Shown: positions 19,201-26,799, counted from the stretch's first letter. The stretch is 64,000 nucleotides of DNA from Bacteroidota bacterium (GCA_019695345.1 JAIBAE010000001.1:1-64000); one strand, 5' to 3'. The notes: generated by a model not told the origin, from the sequence alone. Made by a program: numbers and translations.

Positions 19201-21594
19201 AACCCAACAATAGCAATAGCAAATGATGCTGTGTTTCCGGGAACAGGAAGTAATACAATAGTAACAGGAACAACCTTACAGCGTCCGGGCACACCAAGTA
19301 ATGGCATGATACGATACAATTCAACAACAGGATTGTTTGAGTTTTATCAGGGAGGTACGTGGGTGAATTACTCAACAGGTTCTGCGTCGTTAGGAGCAGG
19401 TACAACCAATAATACAACATTGCGATATAATTCGGCAACCAGTCAGTGGGTAGAGAACACTTCAATCTTAGCAACATCAACAGGTGGAATAACCGCAGGT
19501 GGAAATAGCCAAGCGGGAAGTGTATCGCTAAGTGATGGCGCAGTAACAGCCAATACCGCAACAATAACAAGCGCAACACAAGGAGCAAACAGAACCTACA
19601 CAATACCAAATGCCGGCAACAATGCAAACTTTGTAATGACGGAAGGTACACAAACAATCAATGGAAGTAAGAGTTTTACGAGCAATGTACTCTTAACAAA
19701 CAGTGGAACAGCAACAGAGTTACGATTGTATGAACCAAGTGCAAGCGGTAGCAATTATACAGCGTTAAAAGCTGCGGCACAGTCAACTGATTTGACGTAC
19801 ACTTGGCCAACAAGTGCTCCTTCTGCCGGACAGGTACTTAGCAGCGATGCAAGTGGAAACCTTAGTTGGATTGCACCAAGTACAGGTAGTATTACCGGCT
19901 CGGGTTCAAATACACAAGTTGCGTTTTTTACAGGGACTACTTCACTAGCTTCCAGCAGTAATATGATTTGGGATAACACAAATTCAAGGCTTGGTATTTT
20001 TTCATCATCACCTAATGCACGTTTGCAAGTTGGTGGTAGAATCATTGCAACGATTGGTACAGATAATACATTCCTCTCAGGAGGAAATGAAACTGTATCC
20101 GGTACATTAAATACCGGCATTGGATATAATGCTTTGGCTGGTATTACATCAGGTGGCTCTAACGTTGCTTTAGGAAGAAACACATTAAGCTCGTTAACAA
20201 CAACAAGTAATAACACTGCAATTGGTACCGGTGCAATGGGCGTTGCAAGTGGCTCGAATAATATTGCTCTTGGCTATTTAGCTGGCGATGCATTAACAAC
20301 GGGCTCTAACAATATCATTATAGGTTATGATATTGATGCACAAAGTGCAACGGGAAGTAATCAGTTAACGTTAGGAAATTTACTGTTTGCCAATGGTATA
20401 GATGGAACGGGTACATCGGTATCATCAGGCGCAATGGGAATAGGTGTTGTACCATCCGCGTTTGCATCGGGTGCAAAGTTTGATGTTCGTGGAAATGTAG
20501 CTTTAACTAATGCAGGTACTGCAAGCGAATTACGCTTTTACGAACCAAGTGCAAGCGGAAGCAACTATTCCGCGTTTAAGGCATCGGCACAGACAACAGA
20601 TTTAACATACACACTTCCAGCAACTGCACCAACTGCCGGACAAGTTTTAAGCAGTGATGCAAGTGGAAACCTTAGTTGGGTTGCACAGTCATCGGGTAGT
20701 GTTAGTGGTAGCGGAACAGCAACACAAGTTGCTTTCTGGAGTACATCTTCTGCTCTATCATCTTCATCAAACTTGTATTGGGATAATACAAATAGTAGGT
20801 TAGGAATTGGCACAGGTGCTACTGTAAGTGCACCACTACATATTATTAATACAGCAACTCAGGTACGTCTTGGTTACGATGTTTCCAACTACACCACACT
20901 CACCGCAATGAACAATGGTAACTTTGGCGTAAACCCAACAGGTGGTTTAACATCTTTTACCGGTATGGTATCTACATCTAATACGCTAATGGTTTCTGCC
21001 GGTGGTGCAAGTATAACAGGAAATAGTACTGTAACAGGAACGCTTGGTGTCTCCGGCAATGTATCATTAACTAATAGTGGTACAGCAAACGAGCTGCGTT
21101 TTTTCGAGCCAAATGGAAGTGGTTCTAATTTTACTGCATTTAAAGCACAAGCACAAGCGGGTGATGTAACGTACACACTTCCTGCGGCAGACGCAACTAC
21201 AAGCGGTATGGTACTTTCTTCTAATGCATCGGGAACGTTAAGCTGGGTTGGTAATGGTGCTTCGATAACAAACGGAGTTAGCTCACCATCGGCATATGCA
21301 GCTAATCAAAACAATTTATCAATAGTATCAACAGGGAATACAATTTATCGTATATCAGCTTCATCGGCAATTGATATTACAGGTATTGTTGCTGCCAGCG
21401 ATGGCAGACAAATCACTCTTATCAATGTTGGTAGTAGCGCAATTACCTTTAAGGTTCAAAGTGCAAGTAGTACGGCAACAAACAGATTTATTCTGAAAGC
21501 TAATGCAGATGCTGTTATGAATACCGACGATATGATAACGCTTGTGTACGATGCAACAACAGGACGTTGGCGCGAAATGAATAGGAATTTTTAA
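16285..21594 (+). CDS. Giant tail-fibre-like surface protein with three 245-residue tandem repeats (1769 aa)
   Basis: I chose the ATG at 16285 over the in-frame ATG at 16246 because it has an aagg ribosome binding site six bases upstream and begins a typical signal peptide ending TALLAQ. The N-terminal region differs from the previous genes. About residues 393-1127 are three tandem 245-residue units (735 bp each) that include DVSGVLPVANGGTGASTL and FEFYQGGxWVNYSTG motifs, typical of phage tail-fibre proteins. A YadA-head-like stretch lies at about 1262-1352. The C-terminus (TLVYDATTGRWREMNRNF) resembles that of the first, partial gene. Probably an extended surface fibre; the repeats should permit length variation by recombination (inference). 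Confidence 0.8.
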   Translation: MKNKLYLYILVSAFIVLGNTALLAQGIGADSVRLRSSAGGSAWLSLPSSMVSNYRLIFPSTLNSLAGQLMIVDGITGQVSLLSPGSAGQLLQFNGTNLGWTSIAAITNGTITNATMRWSGSAWIENPTILGNTTGGLTLGGTLQSGSLVISDGTLVPKYASIYTNTLVSNRVYTVPDAGADASFVMTEGNQTINGVKTFGSAPIFGSLTGILIGNGSGALSTATITGTTNQIGVTNGNGTAGNPTISLASDAVLPGTGAVTVPTGNSSQQPASPSNGMLRYNTTSGRFEFYQSGSWVTFATGGASLAAGTASDATLRWSGSAWIENTNVKTNAGTLTLGSNATAGSTVINDGNGQTATLSLADVAANRIYTIPEVGNNANFVMTEGTQTVNGSKTFGSTITISPFSTAGVVKNNASGVLSTGTVLLSSTNDVSGVLPVANGGTGASTLTGLVVGNGTSAMTTATITGTANQVSVTNGNGTGGNPTIAIASDAVFPGTGSNTIVTGTTIQRPGSPSNGMMRYNSTTGLFEFYQGGAWVNYSTGSASLGAGTTNNTTLRYNSATSQWVENTSILATSTGSLTMGGNSQAGSVSLSDGAVTANTATITSATQGTNRTYTIPNAGNNANFVMTEGAQTVNGSKTFGSTITISPFSTAGVVKNNASGVLSTGTVLLSSTNDVSGVLPVANGGTGASTLTGLVVGNGTSAMTTTTITGTTNQVSVTNGNGTGGNPTIAIASDAVFPGTGSNTIVTGTTLQRPGTPSNGMMRYNSTTGLFEFYQGGTWVNYSTGGGSLGAGTANNTTLRYNSATSQWVENTSILATSTGSLTMGGNSQAGSMSLSDGAVTANTATITSATQGANRTYTIPNAGNNANFVMTEGTQTINGSKTFGSTLTISPFSTAGVVKNNASGVLSTGTVLLSSTNDVSGVLPVANGGTGASTLTGLVVGNGTSAMTTATITGTTNQISVTNGNGTGGNPTIAIANDAVFPGTGSNTIVTGTTLQRPGTPSNGMIRYNSTTGLFEFYQGGTWVNYSTGSASLGAGTTNNTTLRYNSATSQWVENTSILATSTGGITAGGNSQAGSVSLSDGAVTANTATITSATQGANRTYTIPNAGNNANFVMTEGTQTINGSKSFTSNVLLTNSGTATELRLYEPSASGSNYTALKAAAQSTDLTYTWPTSAPSAGQVLSSDASGNLSWIAPSTGSITGSGSNTQVAFFTGTTSLASSSNMIWDNTNSRLGIFSSSPNARLQVGGRIIATIGTDNTFLSGGNETVSGTLNTGIGYNALAGITSGGSNVALGRNTLSSLTTTSNNTAIGTGAMGVASGSNNIALGYLAGDALTTGSNNIIIGYDIDAQSATGSNQLTLGNLLFANGIDGTGTSVSSGAMGIGVVPSAFASGAKFDVRGNVALTNAGTASELRFYEPSASGSNYSAFKASAQTTDLTYTLPATAPTAGQVLSSDASGNLSWVAQSSGSVSGSGTATQVAFWSTSSALSSSSNLYWDNTNSRLGIGTGATVSAPLHIINTATQVRLGYDVSNYTTLTAMNNGNFGVNPTGGLTSFTGMVSTSNTLMVSAGGASITGNSTVTGTLGVSGNVSLTNSGTANELRFFEPNGSGSNFTAFKAQAQAGDVTYTLPAADATTSGMVLSSNASGTLSWVGNGASITNGVSSPSAYAANQNNLSIVSTGNTIYRISASSAIDITGIVAASDGRQITLINVGSSAITFKVQSASSTATNRFILKANADAVMNTDDMITLVYDATTGRWREMNRNF

Positions 21595-21610
21595 TGAGTT
21601 GAGATTTCTT

Positions 21611-21666
21611 CCGGCAAGCTGTTGGTTATGCATAGCCATACAAGCGGTGCCGTCAGGCGATAGCAG
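21611..21666 (+). repeat. Short intergenic repeat copy (about 56 bp)
   Basis: CCGGCAAGCTGTTGG at the left and GGTGCCGTCAGGCGATAGCA at the right, 26 bases before the first short paralogue. Confidence 0.55.
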
Positions 21667-21691
21667 ATAAACAATTTATGGATGATTTACA

Positions 21692-22753
21692 ATGAAACAT
21701 AAAGTATATTTAATAGTTGTATTAGTTATGGCTGCTACATGTGTACATGCACAGTCGCCATTTCCATCGAATAAACAAAGTATGTTGTTCAGCAATGCAC
21801 AAAGTGGTGCAAGCGAGCGATGGATTTCTTTATTTGCTCCTACGTCGCTATCGGCTAACTACCGTTTAATATTCCCAACTACCGCACCTGCTGCCGGACA
21901 GATGCTTAACATTGCATCTATAAGCGGCTCGGATTACACAATGCAATGGGCAAGCGGAGTAACAGGAACGGGAACATCAACACAGATTGCATTTTGGAAT
22001 TCCAGTTCAACGTTATCATCAAGTAGTAACTTGTTTTGGGATAACACAAATGGACGGTTAGGTATAGGTACATCATCGCCTGCACAAAAACTTGAGGTGA
22101 TGAATGGTAACATACTTTTAAACAACAACAATAACACTTCTGGCGAGCTACGTATAGCCGAGCCAAGTACATCGGGTAGTAATTACACGGCATTTAAAAC
22201 ACAGGCACAAAGTAGTAATATAACCTACACATTACCCGCAAGCGATGGGTCATCGGGTTCGTACTTAGCTACAAATGGTTCCGGCGTTTTAACATGGACA
22301 CCAATGGGAAGTACAGTGCTTGTTAGAAAGTCATCGGATGAAACTCTTACAAATAACAACACACTACAGGATGATGACGAGTTATATTTTTCTATAGCTG
22401 CTAATGAGATTTGGGAAGTTGATTATATGATACGTGTGTATGGTGGTTCAGGTGATATTAAGTTTGCATTGGCATTGCCAACCGGAGCTACAATGTGGCT
22501 TACGGCGCAAGGTGATACCGATAATAGTACCGATGATTATATAGAGATGACATCACCCGGCACAGCATATAATTTTGATTCAGGTGGCAACTGGGTTATC
22601 TCTAACTCGGGCAGTCTTATTCATATTCATGGTATGATTGTGAATAGCTCAACAGCGGGCACTGTTAAATTTCAATGGGCTCAGCTTAATTCTAATGGTG
22701 CAGCAACAACGGTTAAAGATTTCTCGTATGTACGTGCAGCAAGGTTACAATAA
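21692..22753 (+). CDS. Short array paralogue A (353 aa secreted protein)
   Basis: First of three short paralogues in a tight operon. The signal peptide is followed by QSPFPSNKQS, then a block containing GASERWISLFAPTSLSANYR, a WDNTNGRLGIGTSSP motif and a single ELRIAEPS...YTLP...LTW unit. The last 147 residues start VLVRKSSDETLTNNN and contain WAQLNSNGAATTVK, the same C-terminal domain family as in the long array proteins. It therefore looks like a minimal version: signal, one stalk unit and a terminal domain. Its TAA overlaps the next ATG by one base (taATG), suggesting translational coupling. Function unknown. Confidence 0.8.
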   Translation: MKHKVYLIVVLVMAATCVHAQSPFPSNKQSMLFSNAQSGASERWISLFAPTSLSANYRLIFPTTAPAAGQMLNIASISGSDYTMQWASGVTGTGTSTQIAFWNSSSTLSSSSNLFWDNTNGRLGIGTSSPAQKLEVMNGNILLNNNNNTSGELRIAEPSTSGSNYTAFKTQAQSSNITYTLPASDGSSGSYLATNGSGVLTWTPMGSTVLVRKSSDETLTNNNTLQDDDELYFSIAANEIWEVDYMIRVYGGSGDIKFALALPTGATMWLTAQGDTDNSTDDYIEMTSPGTAYNFDSGGNWVISNSGSLIHIHGMIVNSSTAGTVKFQWAQLNSNGAATTVKDFSYVRAARLQ

Positions 22754-23817
22754 TGAAAAAAGTAATTGTTTCCATAGTACTTGTGTTAATTAACCTGAAC
22801 CTTCAGTTGCAAGCTCAGTCGCCGTTTAGTTCAAATAAGCAAAGTCTCTTATTCAGTAATACACAAAGCGGAGCAAGTGAGCGATGGATTTCTTTGTTTG
22901 CTCCTACGTCGCTATCGGCAAACTACCGTTTGTTATTACCAACTACCGCCCCAACTGCCGGACAGACTCTTAATACTGCATCTATAAGCGGCAGTGATTA
23001 CACAATGCAATGGGCTAACTGGGTAACAGGAAGTGGAACATCAACACAAGTAGCATATTGGAGTACAAGTACCGCACTCTCATCAAGTAGTAACTTGTAT
23101 TGGGATAATACTAACGGAAGATTAGGCATAGGGACATCATCACCCGGGCAAAAGCTTGAGGTGATGAATGGTAATGTACTACTCAATAACAACAACAATA
23201 CGTCGGCAGAGTTACGTATTGCCGAACCTAGTACATCAGGAAGTCATTACACGGCATTTAAAGCTCAGGCACAAAGTAGCAATGTTACATACACACTACC
23301 TGCTAGTGATGGTCCTAATGGTGCATATTTATCTACTAATGGTTCAGGAGGTCTAACATGGACTCCAATGGGAACAACTATTATTGTTCGCAAATCCGCG
23401 GATGAATCAGTAACAAACAATACTGCATTGCAAGATGATAACGAGCTGTTCTTTTCAATTTCGGCAAATGAAATTTGGGAAGTGGACGCAATGATACGGG
23501 TATATGGTGGCGGCGGAGATATAAAGTTTGCCTTGGTACTCCCAACAGGTGCAACAATGTGGATTTCTGCAATGGGTGATAATGATGCTAGTAATGATGA
23601 TTATGTAGAGATGACGAGTTCGGGTGTTGGATACACCTTTAATCCATCAGGTCCTTGGGAGATAACTGCAACCGGTACACTCGTTCATCTACATGGTTTG
23701 ATTGTTAATAGTACTAATGCAGGAACCGTAAAGTTCCAGTGGGCACAGGCATATAGTAATGGTACACCAACAACAGTAAAGATAAATTCTTTTATACGAG
23801 CAGAAAGAATTCAGTAA
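22753..23817 (+). CDS. Short array paralogue B (354 aa secreted protein)
   Basis: Close paralogue of the preceding gene over its whole length. The signal peptide is about residues 1-22 (QLQAQ), then SPFSSNKQS, GASERWISLFAPTSL, WDNTNGRLGIGTSSP, ELRIAEPSTSGSHYTAFKAQ and a C-terminal domain starting IIVRKSADESVTNNT and containing WAQAYSNGTPTTVK. The start overlaps the previous stop codon by one base and its own stop overlaps the next start by one base. Three near-duplicate subunits translated in a chain may mean a hetero-oligomeric structure (inference). Confidence 0.8.
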   Translation: MKKVIVSIVLVLINLNLQLQAQSPFSSNKQSLLFSNTQSGASERWISLFAPTSLSANYRLLLPTTAPTAGQTLNTASISGSDYTMQWANWVTGSGTSTQVAYWSTSTALSSSSNLYWDNTNGRLGIGTSSPGQKLEVMNGNVLLNNNNNTSAELRIAEPSTSGSHYTAFKAQAQSSNVTYTLPASDGPNGAYLSTNGSGGLTWTPMGTTIIVRKSADESVTNNTALQDDNELFFSISANEIWEVDAMIRVYGGGGDIKFALVLPTGATMWISAMGDNDASNDDYVEMTSSGVGYTFNPSGPWEITATGTLVHLHGLIVNSTNAGTVKFQWAQAYSNGTPTTVKINSFIRAERIQ

Positions 23818-24893
23818 TGAAAACTAAAACTATTATTTGTGCAATGTTAATAACCACTGGTATGGTTATGCATGCACAGTCTCCATTTTCATCTAACAAG
23901 CAAAGCTTACTATTAAGTAACGCACAAACCGGTGCAAGCGAGCGATGGGTTTCATTGTTTGCCCCTGGCGGACTCACTTCGAACTACCGGTTAATTCTTC
24001 CTGCAACAGCGCCATCTACCGGACAGTTCCTAAATATTGCATCAATAAGTGGCAGTGATTATACAACTCAATGGATTACCCCATTAACAGGAAATGGTAC
24101 TTCAACACAAGTTGCATACTGGAGCTCAAGTTCTGGGTTATCCTCCAGTAGTAGTTTGTATTGGGATAACACCAACGGAAGATTGGGAATCGGTACATCA
24201 ACTCCGGCACAAAAACTTGAGGTGATGAATGGAAATATACTTCTGAATAACAACAATAATACTTCGGCAGAGTTACGAATAGCAGAGCCAAGTACCTCCG
24301 GAAGTAACTATACTGCATTTAAAACACAACCTCAAAGTAGTGATATAACATATACCCTGCCTGATGCATTACCAACAATAAATGGAAGTGTCTTAGCGGG
24401 TACAACTTCAGGCGTGTTAAGTTGGTCGTCTCCATGGAGTTTAGGTAATATTATTCGTTTTGCACGTAAAACTACCGATGAATCTGTTTCTAATTCTACG
24501 CTTCAAAACGATGACCATTTATCATTTACTGTTGATACTAATGAAGTTTGGGAAATTGATGGTGTGTTAAACATGGATTGTTCAAGTACTTCTCAAGGTG
24601 GTATTAAATTAGCTTTTGCCGGACCTACTGGGTCTACAATAAATGTTCATGTTTTTATTTTAGCTGGGTATAATACACAAAGTACAGACGAGATACGGTT
24701 AATACTTGATACACCCGGAACCGCTTTAGGTTGGACAAGTGTAAAGTCGAACAATGCAGTTTATATTAAAGGTATTTTTACTACTTCAACAACAGCAGGC
24801 ACACTACAATTACAATGGGCCTTAAATAACGGATCATCCGAAACAACAACAGTAAAACAAAATTCTTACATTAAGTTGTTACGAATTCAATAG
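23817..24893 (+). CDS. Short array paralogue C (358 aa secreted protein)
   Basis: Third and most divergent of the short paralogues, and the last gene of the array. The signal peptide is about residues 1-21 (MVMHAQ). It has the same SPFSSNKQS, GASERWVSLFAP and WDNTNGRLGIGTSTP landmarks. The C-terminal domain, starting FARKTTDESVSNS, is more diverged and contains LQWALNNGSSETTTVK in place of the usual WAQ. A copy of the dispersed intergenic repeat begins eight bases after the stop. Function unknown. Confidence 0.8.
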   Translation: MKTKTIICAMLITTGMVMHAQSPFSSNKQSLLLSNAQTGASERWVSLFAPGGLTSNYRLILPATAPSTGQFLNIASISGSDYTTQWITPLTGNGTSTQVAYWSSSSGLSSSSSLYWDNTNGRLGIGTSTPAQKLEVMNGNILLNNNNNTSAELRIAEPSTSGSNYTAFKTQPQSSDITYTLPDALPTINGSVLAGTTSGVLSWSSPWSLGNIIRFARKTTDESVSNSTLQNDDHLSFTVDTNEVWEIDGVLNMDCSSTSQGGIKLAFAGPTGSTINVHVFILAGYNTQSTDEIRLILDTPGTALGWTSVKSNNAVYIKGIFTTSTTAGTLQLQWALNNGSSETTTVKQNSYIKLLRIQ

Positions 24894-24900
24894 AATATTC

Positions 24901-25352
24901 TTGCTATCGCCGGACGGCAGCAAACCTTCACTTTTAATCAAAACTCTCCATGCCGGACACAACCTTATTACACTAACAACATTGTTTGTGATGCGTAGAT
25001 ACTATACAATCAATTTCTGAGAGTTGGGTAGTAGGGAAGTGGTAGGTACTATTTAAAAAAAGTGCGGTGATTGACTCCCTTGCTGCCAACCACCGCGGAG
25101 AATAACCGACTCCCTTGCTATCGGTTATCCTCGTGGCTACCGACTCCCTTGCCAATCGGTAACCGTATGCAAGTTACGATAAGTTGATTGAATATAAAAT
25201 TGAATTCTTTATGATTTTTTCTTCACGTAATTTTTTTTCTGATTGCTTTGTACCGTGTTCACGATGAATGGTTGGTTATGAGTAAAAGATTCTCATCCGC
25301 AAGTGGTAGGAGTTGCAGGAAGTATAAATGCCGGGTGCGGTTTGCGTTAGCA
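24901..25352. repeat. Dispersed intergenic repeat copy, about 450 bp
   Basis: The left end at 24901 is TTGCTATCGCCGGACGGC; the right end at 25333-25352 is GGGTGCGGTTTGCGTTAGCA, its imperfect reverse complement. This copy is enlarged and contains the candidate three-hairpin RNA at 25055-25164. It occupies most of the 544-bp gap between the surface-protein array and the flagellar genes. Confidence 0.55.
25055..25164 (-). ncRNA. Candidate small RNA: three hairpins with identical GCAAGGGAG loops and a U-tract
   Basis: Read on the - strand, hairpin 3 (25164-25135), hairpin 2 (25132-25098) and hairpin 1 (25096-25064) follow one another with 1-2 base spacers. The stems have different sequences (9, 12 and 11 pairs), but every apical loop contains GCAAGGGAG. 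Each stem has a position that is an A-C mismatch on the + strand and a G-U pair on the - strand, which assigns the RNA to the - strand. Hairpin 1 is followed by seven U (25061-25055), so it also serves as an intrinsic terminator. Each loop has an ANGGA core (AGGGA), as in CsrA/RsmA-binding RNAs of the CsrB/RsmZ type. No convincing promoter was found. The RNA lies beyond the terminator of the flagellar operon. Confidence 0.6.
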
Positions 25353-25359
25353 TCTATTT

Positions 25360-25399
25360 AAAACAAAAACACGGTAATGCCCATGGTGGACATCACCGT
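25360..25399 (-). terminator. Intrinsic terminator of the flagellar operon
   Basis: On the - strand a 9-bp stem (ACGGTGATG with CATTACCGT, at 25399-25391 and 25379-25371) is followed by GTTTTTGTTTT. It lies 39 bases downstream of the stop of the flgM-like gene. Confidence 0.65.
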
Positions 25400-25437
25400 A
25401 TTATGTACATAAACGGCGTGTGAGAAGTTAGCAGACT

Positions 25438-25713
25438 TTATAAATCGCCGCTTAACTTACGTGCAACGGTGCGTAAAACTTCCGGGCTGTTGTAAAACCC
25501 TTGGTCTATTTTATTCTGAACGTTTTGGAGATTACGAGTTTCTCCACCTTCGTTCAGCTCGCGCGCTTGTTGCGAGATTTCCAACATATCGGGGTTTGAA
25601 CCCGATACTGCGCTTTGCGGTGAAACGTCGTCGCCTGTGTTTGCAGTGCGGTTTGAAGCGTTTACTTGCTCTATTTGTTGGTACGCACGCGTACCGCGTA
25701 TCATGTTAATCAT
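25438..25713 (-). CDS. flgM: FlgM-like anti-sigma-28 factor (91 aa)
   Basis: A short polar protein. The C-terminal third (NVQNKIDQGFYNSPEVLRTV) matches the FlgM pattern: a helix, then I-x-x-G-x-Y, then a second helix, the region that binds FliA/sigma-28. The N-terminal part is Asn/Gln/Ser-rich and probably disordered, as in FlgM. An aaagga ribosome site precedes the ATG. It is the last gene of the flagellar cluster, and the flagellin gene at the head has a sigma-28-type promoter, so the anti-sigma role is consistent. The family call rests on a short motif; no alignment was run. Confidence 0.6.
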   Translation of the reverse strand: MINMIRGTRAYQQIEQVNASNRTANTGDDVSPQSAVSGSNPDMLEISQQARELNEGGETRNLQNVQNKIDQGFYNSPEVLRTVARKLSGDL

Positions 25714-25782
25714 AATGGTTTCCTTTTCTCTAAGCTAATCTCTAACTTCTATTTTACATTTATTATGCCAAGTTTGTTATTC

Positions 25783-26016
25783 TTAAGCCGCCGCCGTTTT
25801 TTCTGCTTTTTTTGCCGCAGCAAGTGCTTTAGCAGTATCGGAAATTGAAAGAGTATCTACAGTGGCAGTTGCCGTTGCAGAGTTGTTTGCTGCCGATGCT
25901 GTTAAACCTACGGTACTTGCGTTATTCAATTTACCAACTGGTTGAGGTGTTACCGGGGGTGGTGCAAATATACTTCCGCCGCCGCCTACAACGATAGGAT
26001 CTGTTACTGATGCCAT
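25783..26016 (-). CDS. Small unknown protein in the flagellar operon (77 aa)
   Basis: I do not recognise this gene. It has a Gly/Pro-rich N-terminus, an Ala/Thr/Asn-rich middle and a charged Ala/Lys-rich end (LSISDTAKALAAAKKAEKTA). The LSISDTAKAL string faintly resembles the N-terminal motif of FlgM proteins. The start has an AGGAG site lying inside the last codons of the gene before it, and only two bases separate the two genes, so the pair is probably translationally coupled. There is no signal peptide or membrane segment. Possibly a secreted or regulatory flagellar accessory protein. Confidence 0.5.
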   Translation of the reverse strand: MASVTDPIVVGGGGSIFAPPPVTPQPVGKLNNASTVGLTASAANNSATATATVDTLSISDTAKALAAAKKAEKTAAA

Positions 26017-26018
26017 GA

Positions 26019-26384
26019 CTAAACTCCTGTTTGGTGATACAATAGTACGTTCTTTTTACTGATTCTTTCTTGAAGAATCTTACCAACTGTTTCTTTACGT
26101 TCCTTTATGATTTCCAACCTGCTTCTGTCGTCCCGTTCCATGGTACTAATTGTTTGCTCCCAGAAATCTTTATGAGCAATTACAAACGTTGATCCTTCGG
26201 TAGTGTGCCTCCAGTGAGATAGTGATGAGAATAATTCGGTTCTGTTTTGAATTAATCCCGATAAATAATCAAGTTGCCCGATGTCCGGAGAAGAGTACGT
26301 ATTTAGGATTGAATCAATACTGTTATTAATCAGTTTGATTTGTTGTAGTAAATCCATACCGTACGATTTATTAAACCCGTTCAT
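26019..26384 (-). CDS. Small helical protein in the fliT position (121 aa)
   Basis: It is predicted to be largely helical and charged, for example LLQQIKLINNSIDSIL and ERDDRSRLEIIKERKETVG. It sits after flaG and fliD, where FliT-type export chaperones are often encoded, and its size fits that family, but no diagnostic motif is visible. The ATG at 26384 overlaps the end of flaG by 14 bases and has an AAGGCG sequence upstream; an ATG at 26357 is an alternative start. FliT-like function is inferred from position only. Confidence 0.5.
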   Translation of the reverse strand: MNGFNKSYGMDLLQQIKLINNSIDSILNTYSSPDIGQLDYLSGLIQNRTELFSSLSHWRHTTEGSTFVIAHKDFWEQTISTMERDDRSRLEIIKERKETVGKILQERISKKNVLLYHQTGV

Positions 26385-26757
26385 CGGTAACTTCGCCTTT
26401 CTGTATAGCTGATTTTGCAATCATGCGAGATACTTTTAGAATCTCATTTGTTGGATACTGCCGAACAACTTCTTTTGTACTGTTATCAACAACCCGAACT
26501 ACTGTTCTTTTTGTGTCCTGGTCAACCGAAAACTGTACGGTTTGGTTTTGTTCCGCCAGTACCTCCTGCAACTTTTTTTCTAACCCAGAGTAACTTGGTT
26601 TATACGTATGTTGCTCTGTGTTTTGAGGTGACGGCTCATTGCTGTGCGCATTTGCCTGATGTACCGGACGGGCGTGCAAGCCATCAACCTCGCTATCGAG
26701 TTTTTGAACAATAGCAGCCTGAAGTACAGGTGATATTGATGCGACCGGTTCCGACAT
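26371..26757 (-). CDS. flaG: FlaG family flagellar protein (128 aa)
   Basis: The C-terminal half has the FlaG signature: QFSVDQDTKRTVVRVVDNST followed by KEVVRQYPTNEILKVSRMIA. The N-terminal half is polar and low-complexity, as is usual. FlaG proteins affect flagellar filament length and are commonly encoded next to fliD. A strong AAAGGAGG site precedes the ATG. It lies 42 bases downstream of fliD and overlaps the following gene. Confidence 0.8.
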   Translation of the reverse strand: MSEPVASISPVLQAAIVQKLDSEVDGLHARPVHQANAHSNEPSPQNTEQHTYKPSYSGLEKKLQEVLAEQNQTVQFSVDQDTKRTVVRVVDNSTKEVVRQYPTNEILKVSRMIAKSAIQKGEVTDERV

Positions 26758-26799
26758 AGTTGCCTCCTTTCATTTGAAAGAATGCGTATACCTTAGTGT

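Noticed and set aside
1-24893. Prophage or pyocin-like island, suggested by tail-fibre-like modules
   Set aside because: Every complete gene has a Sec signal peptide, and there are no capsid, tail-tube, baseplate, lysis, integrase or replication genes.
7072-24893. T9SS sorting domains at the ends of the array proteins
   Set aside because: The C-termini lack the PNP...G.Y.....V pattern seen in the T9SS proteins at 49727-61445.
25064-25164. CRISPR-like array, because ACTCCCTTGC repeats three times about 36 bases apart
   Set aside because: Only the ten-base loop is constant; the flanks are hairpin stems, not spacers, and there are no cas genes.
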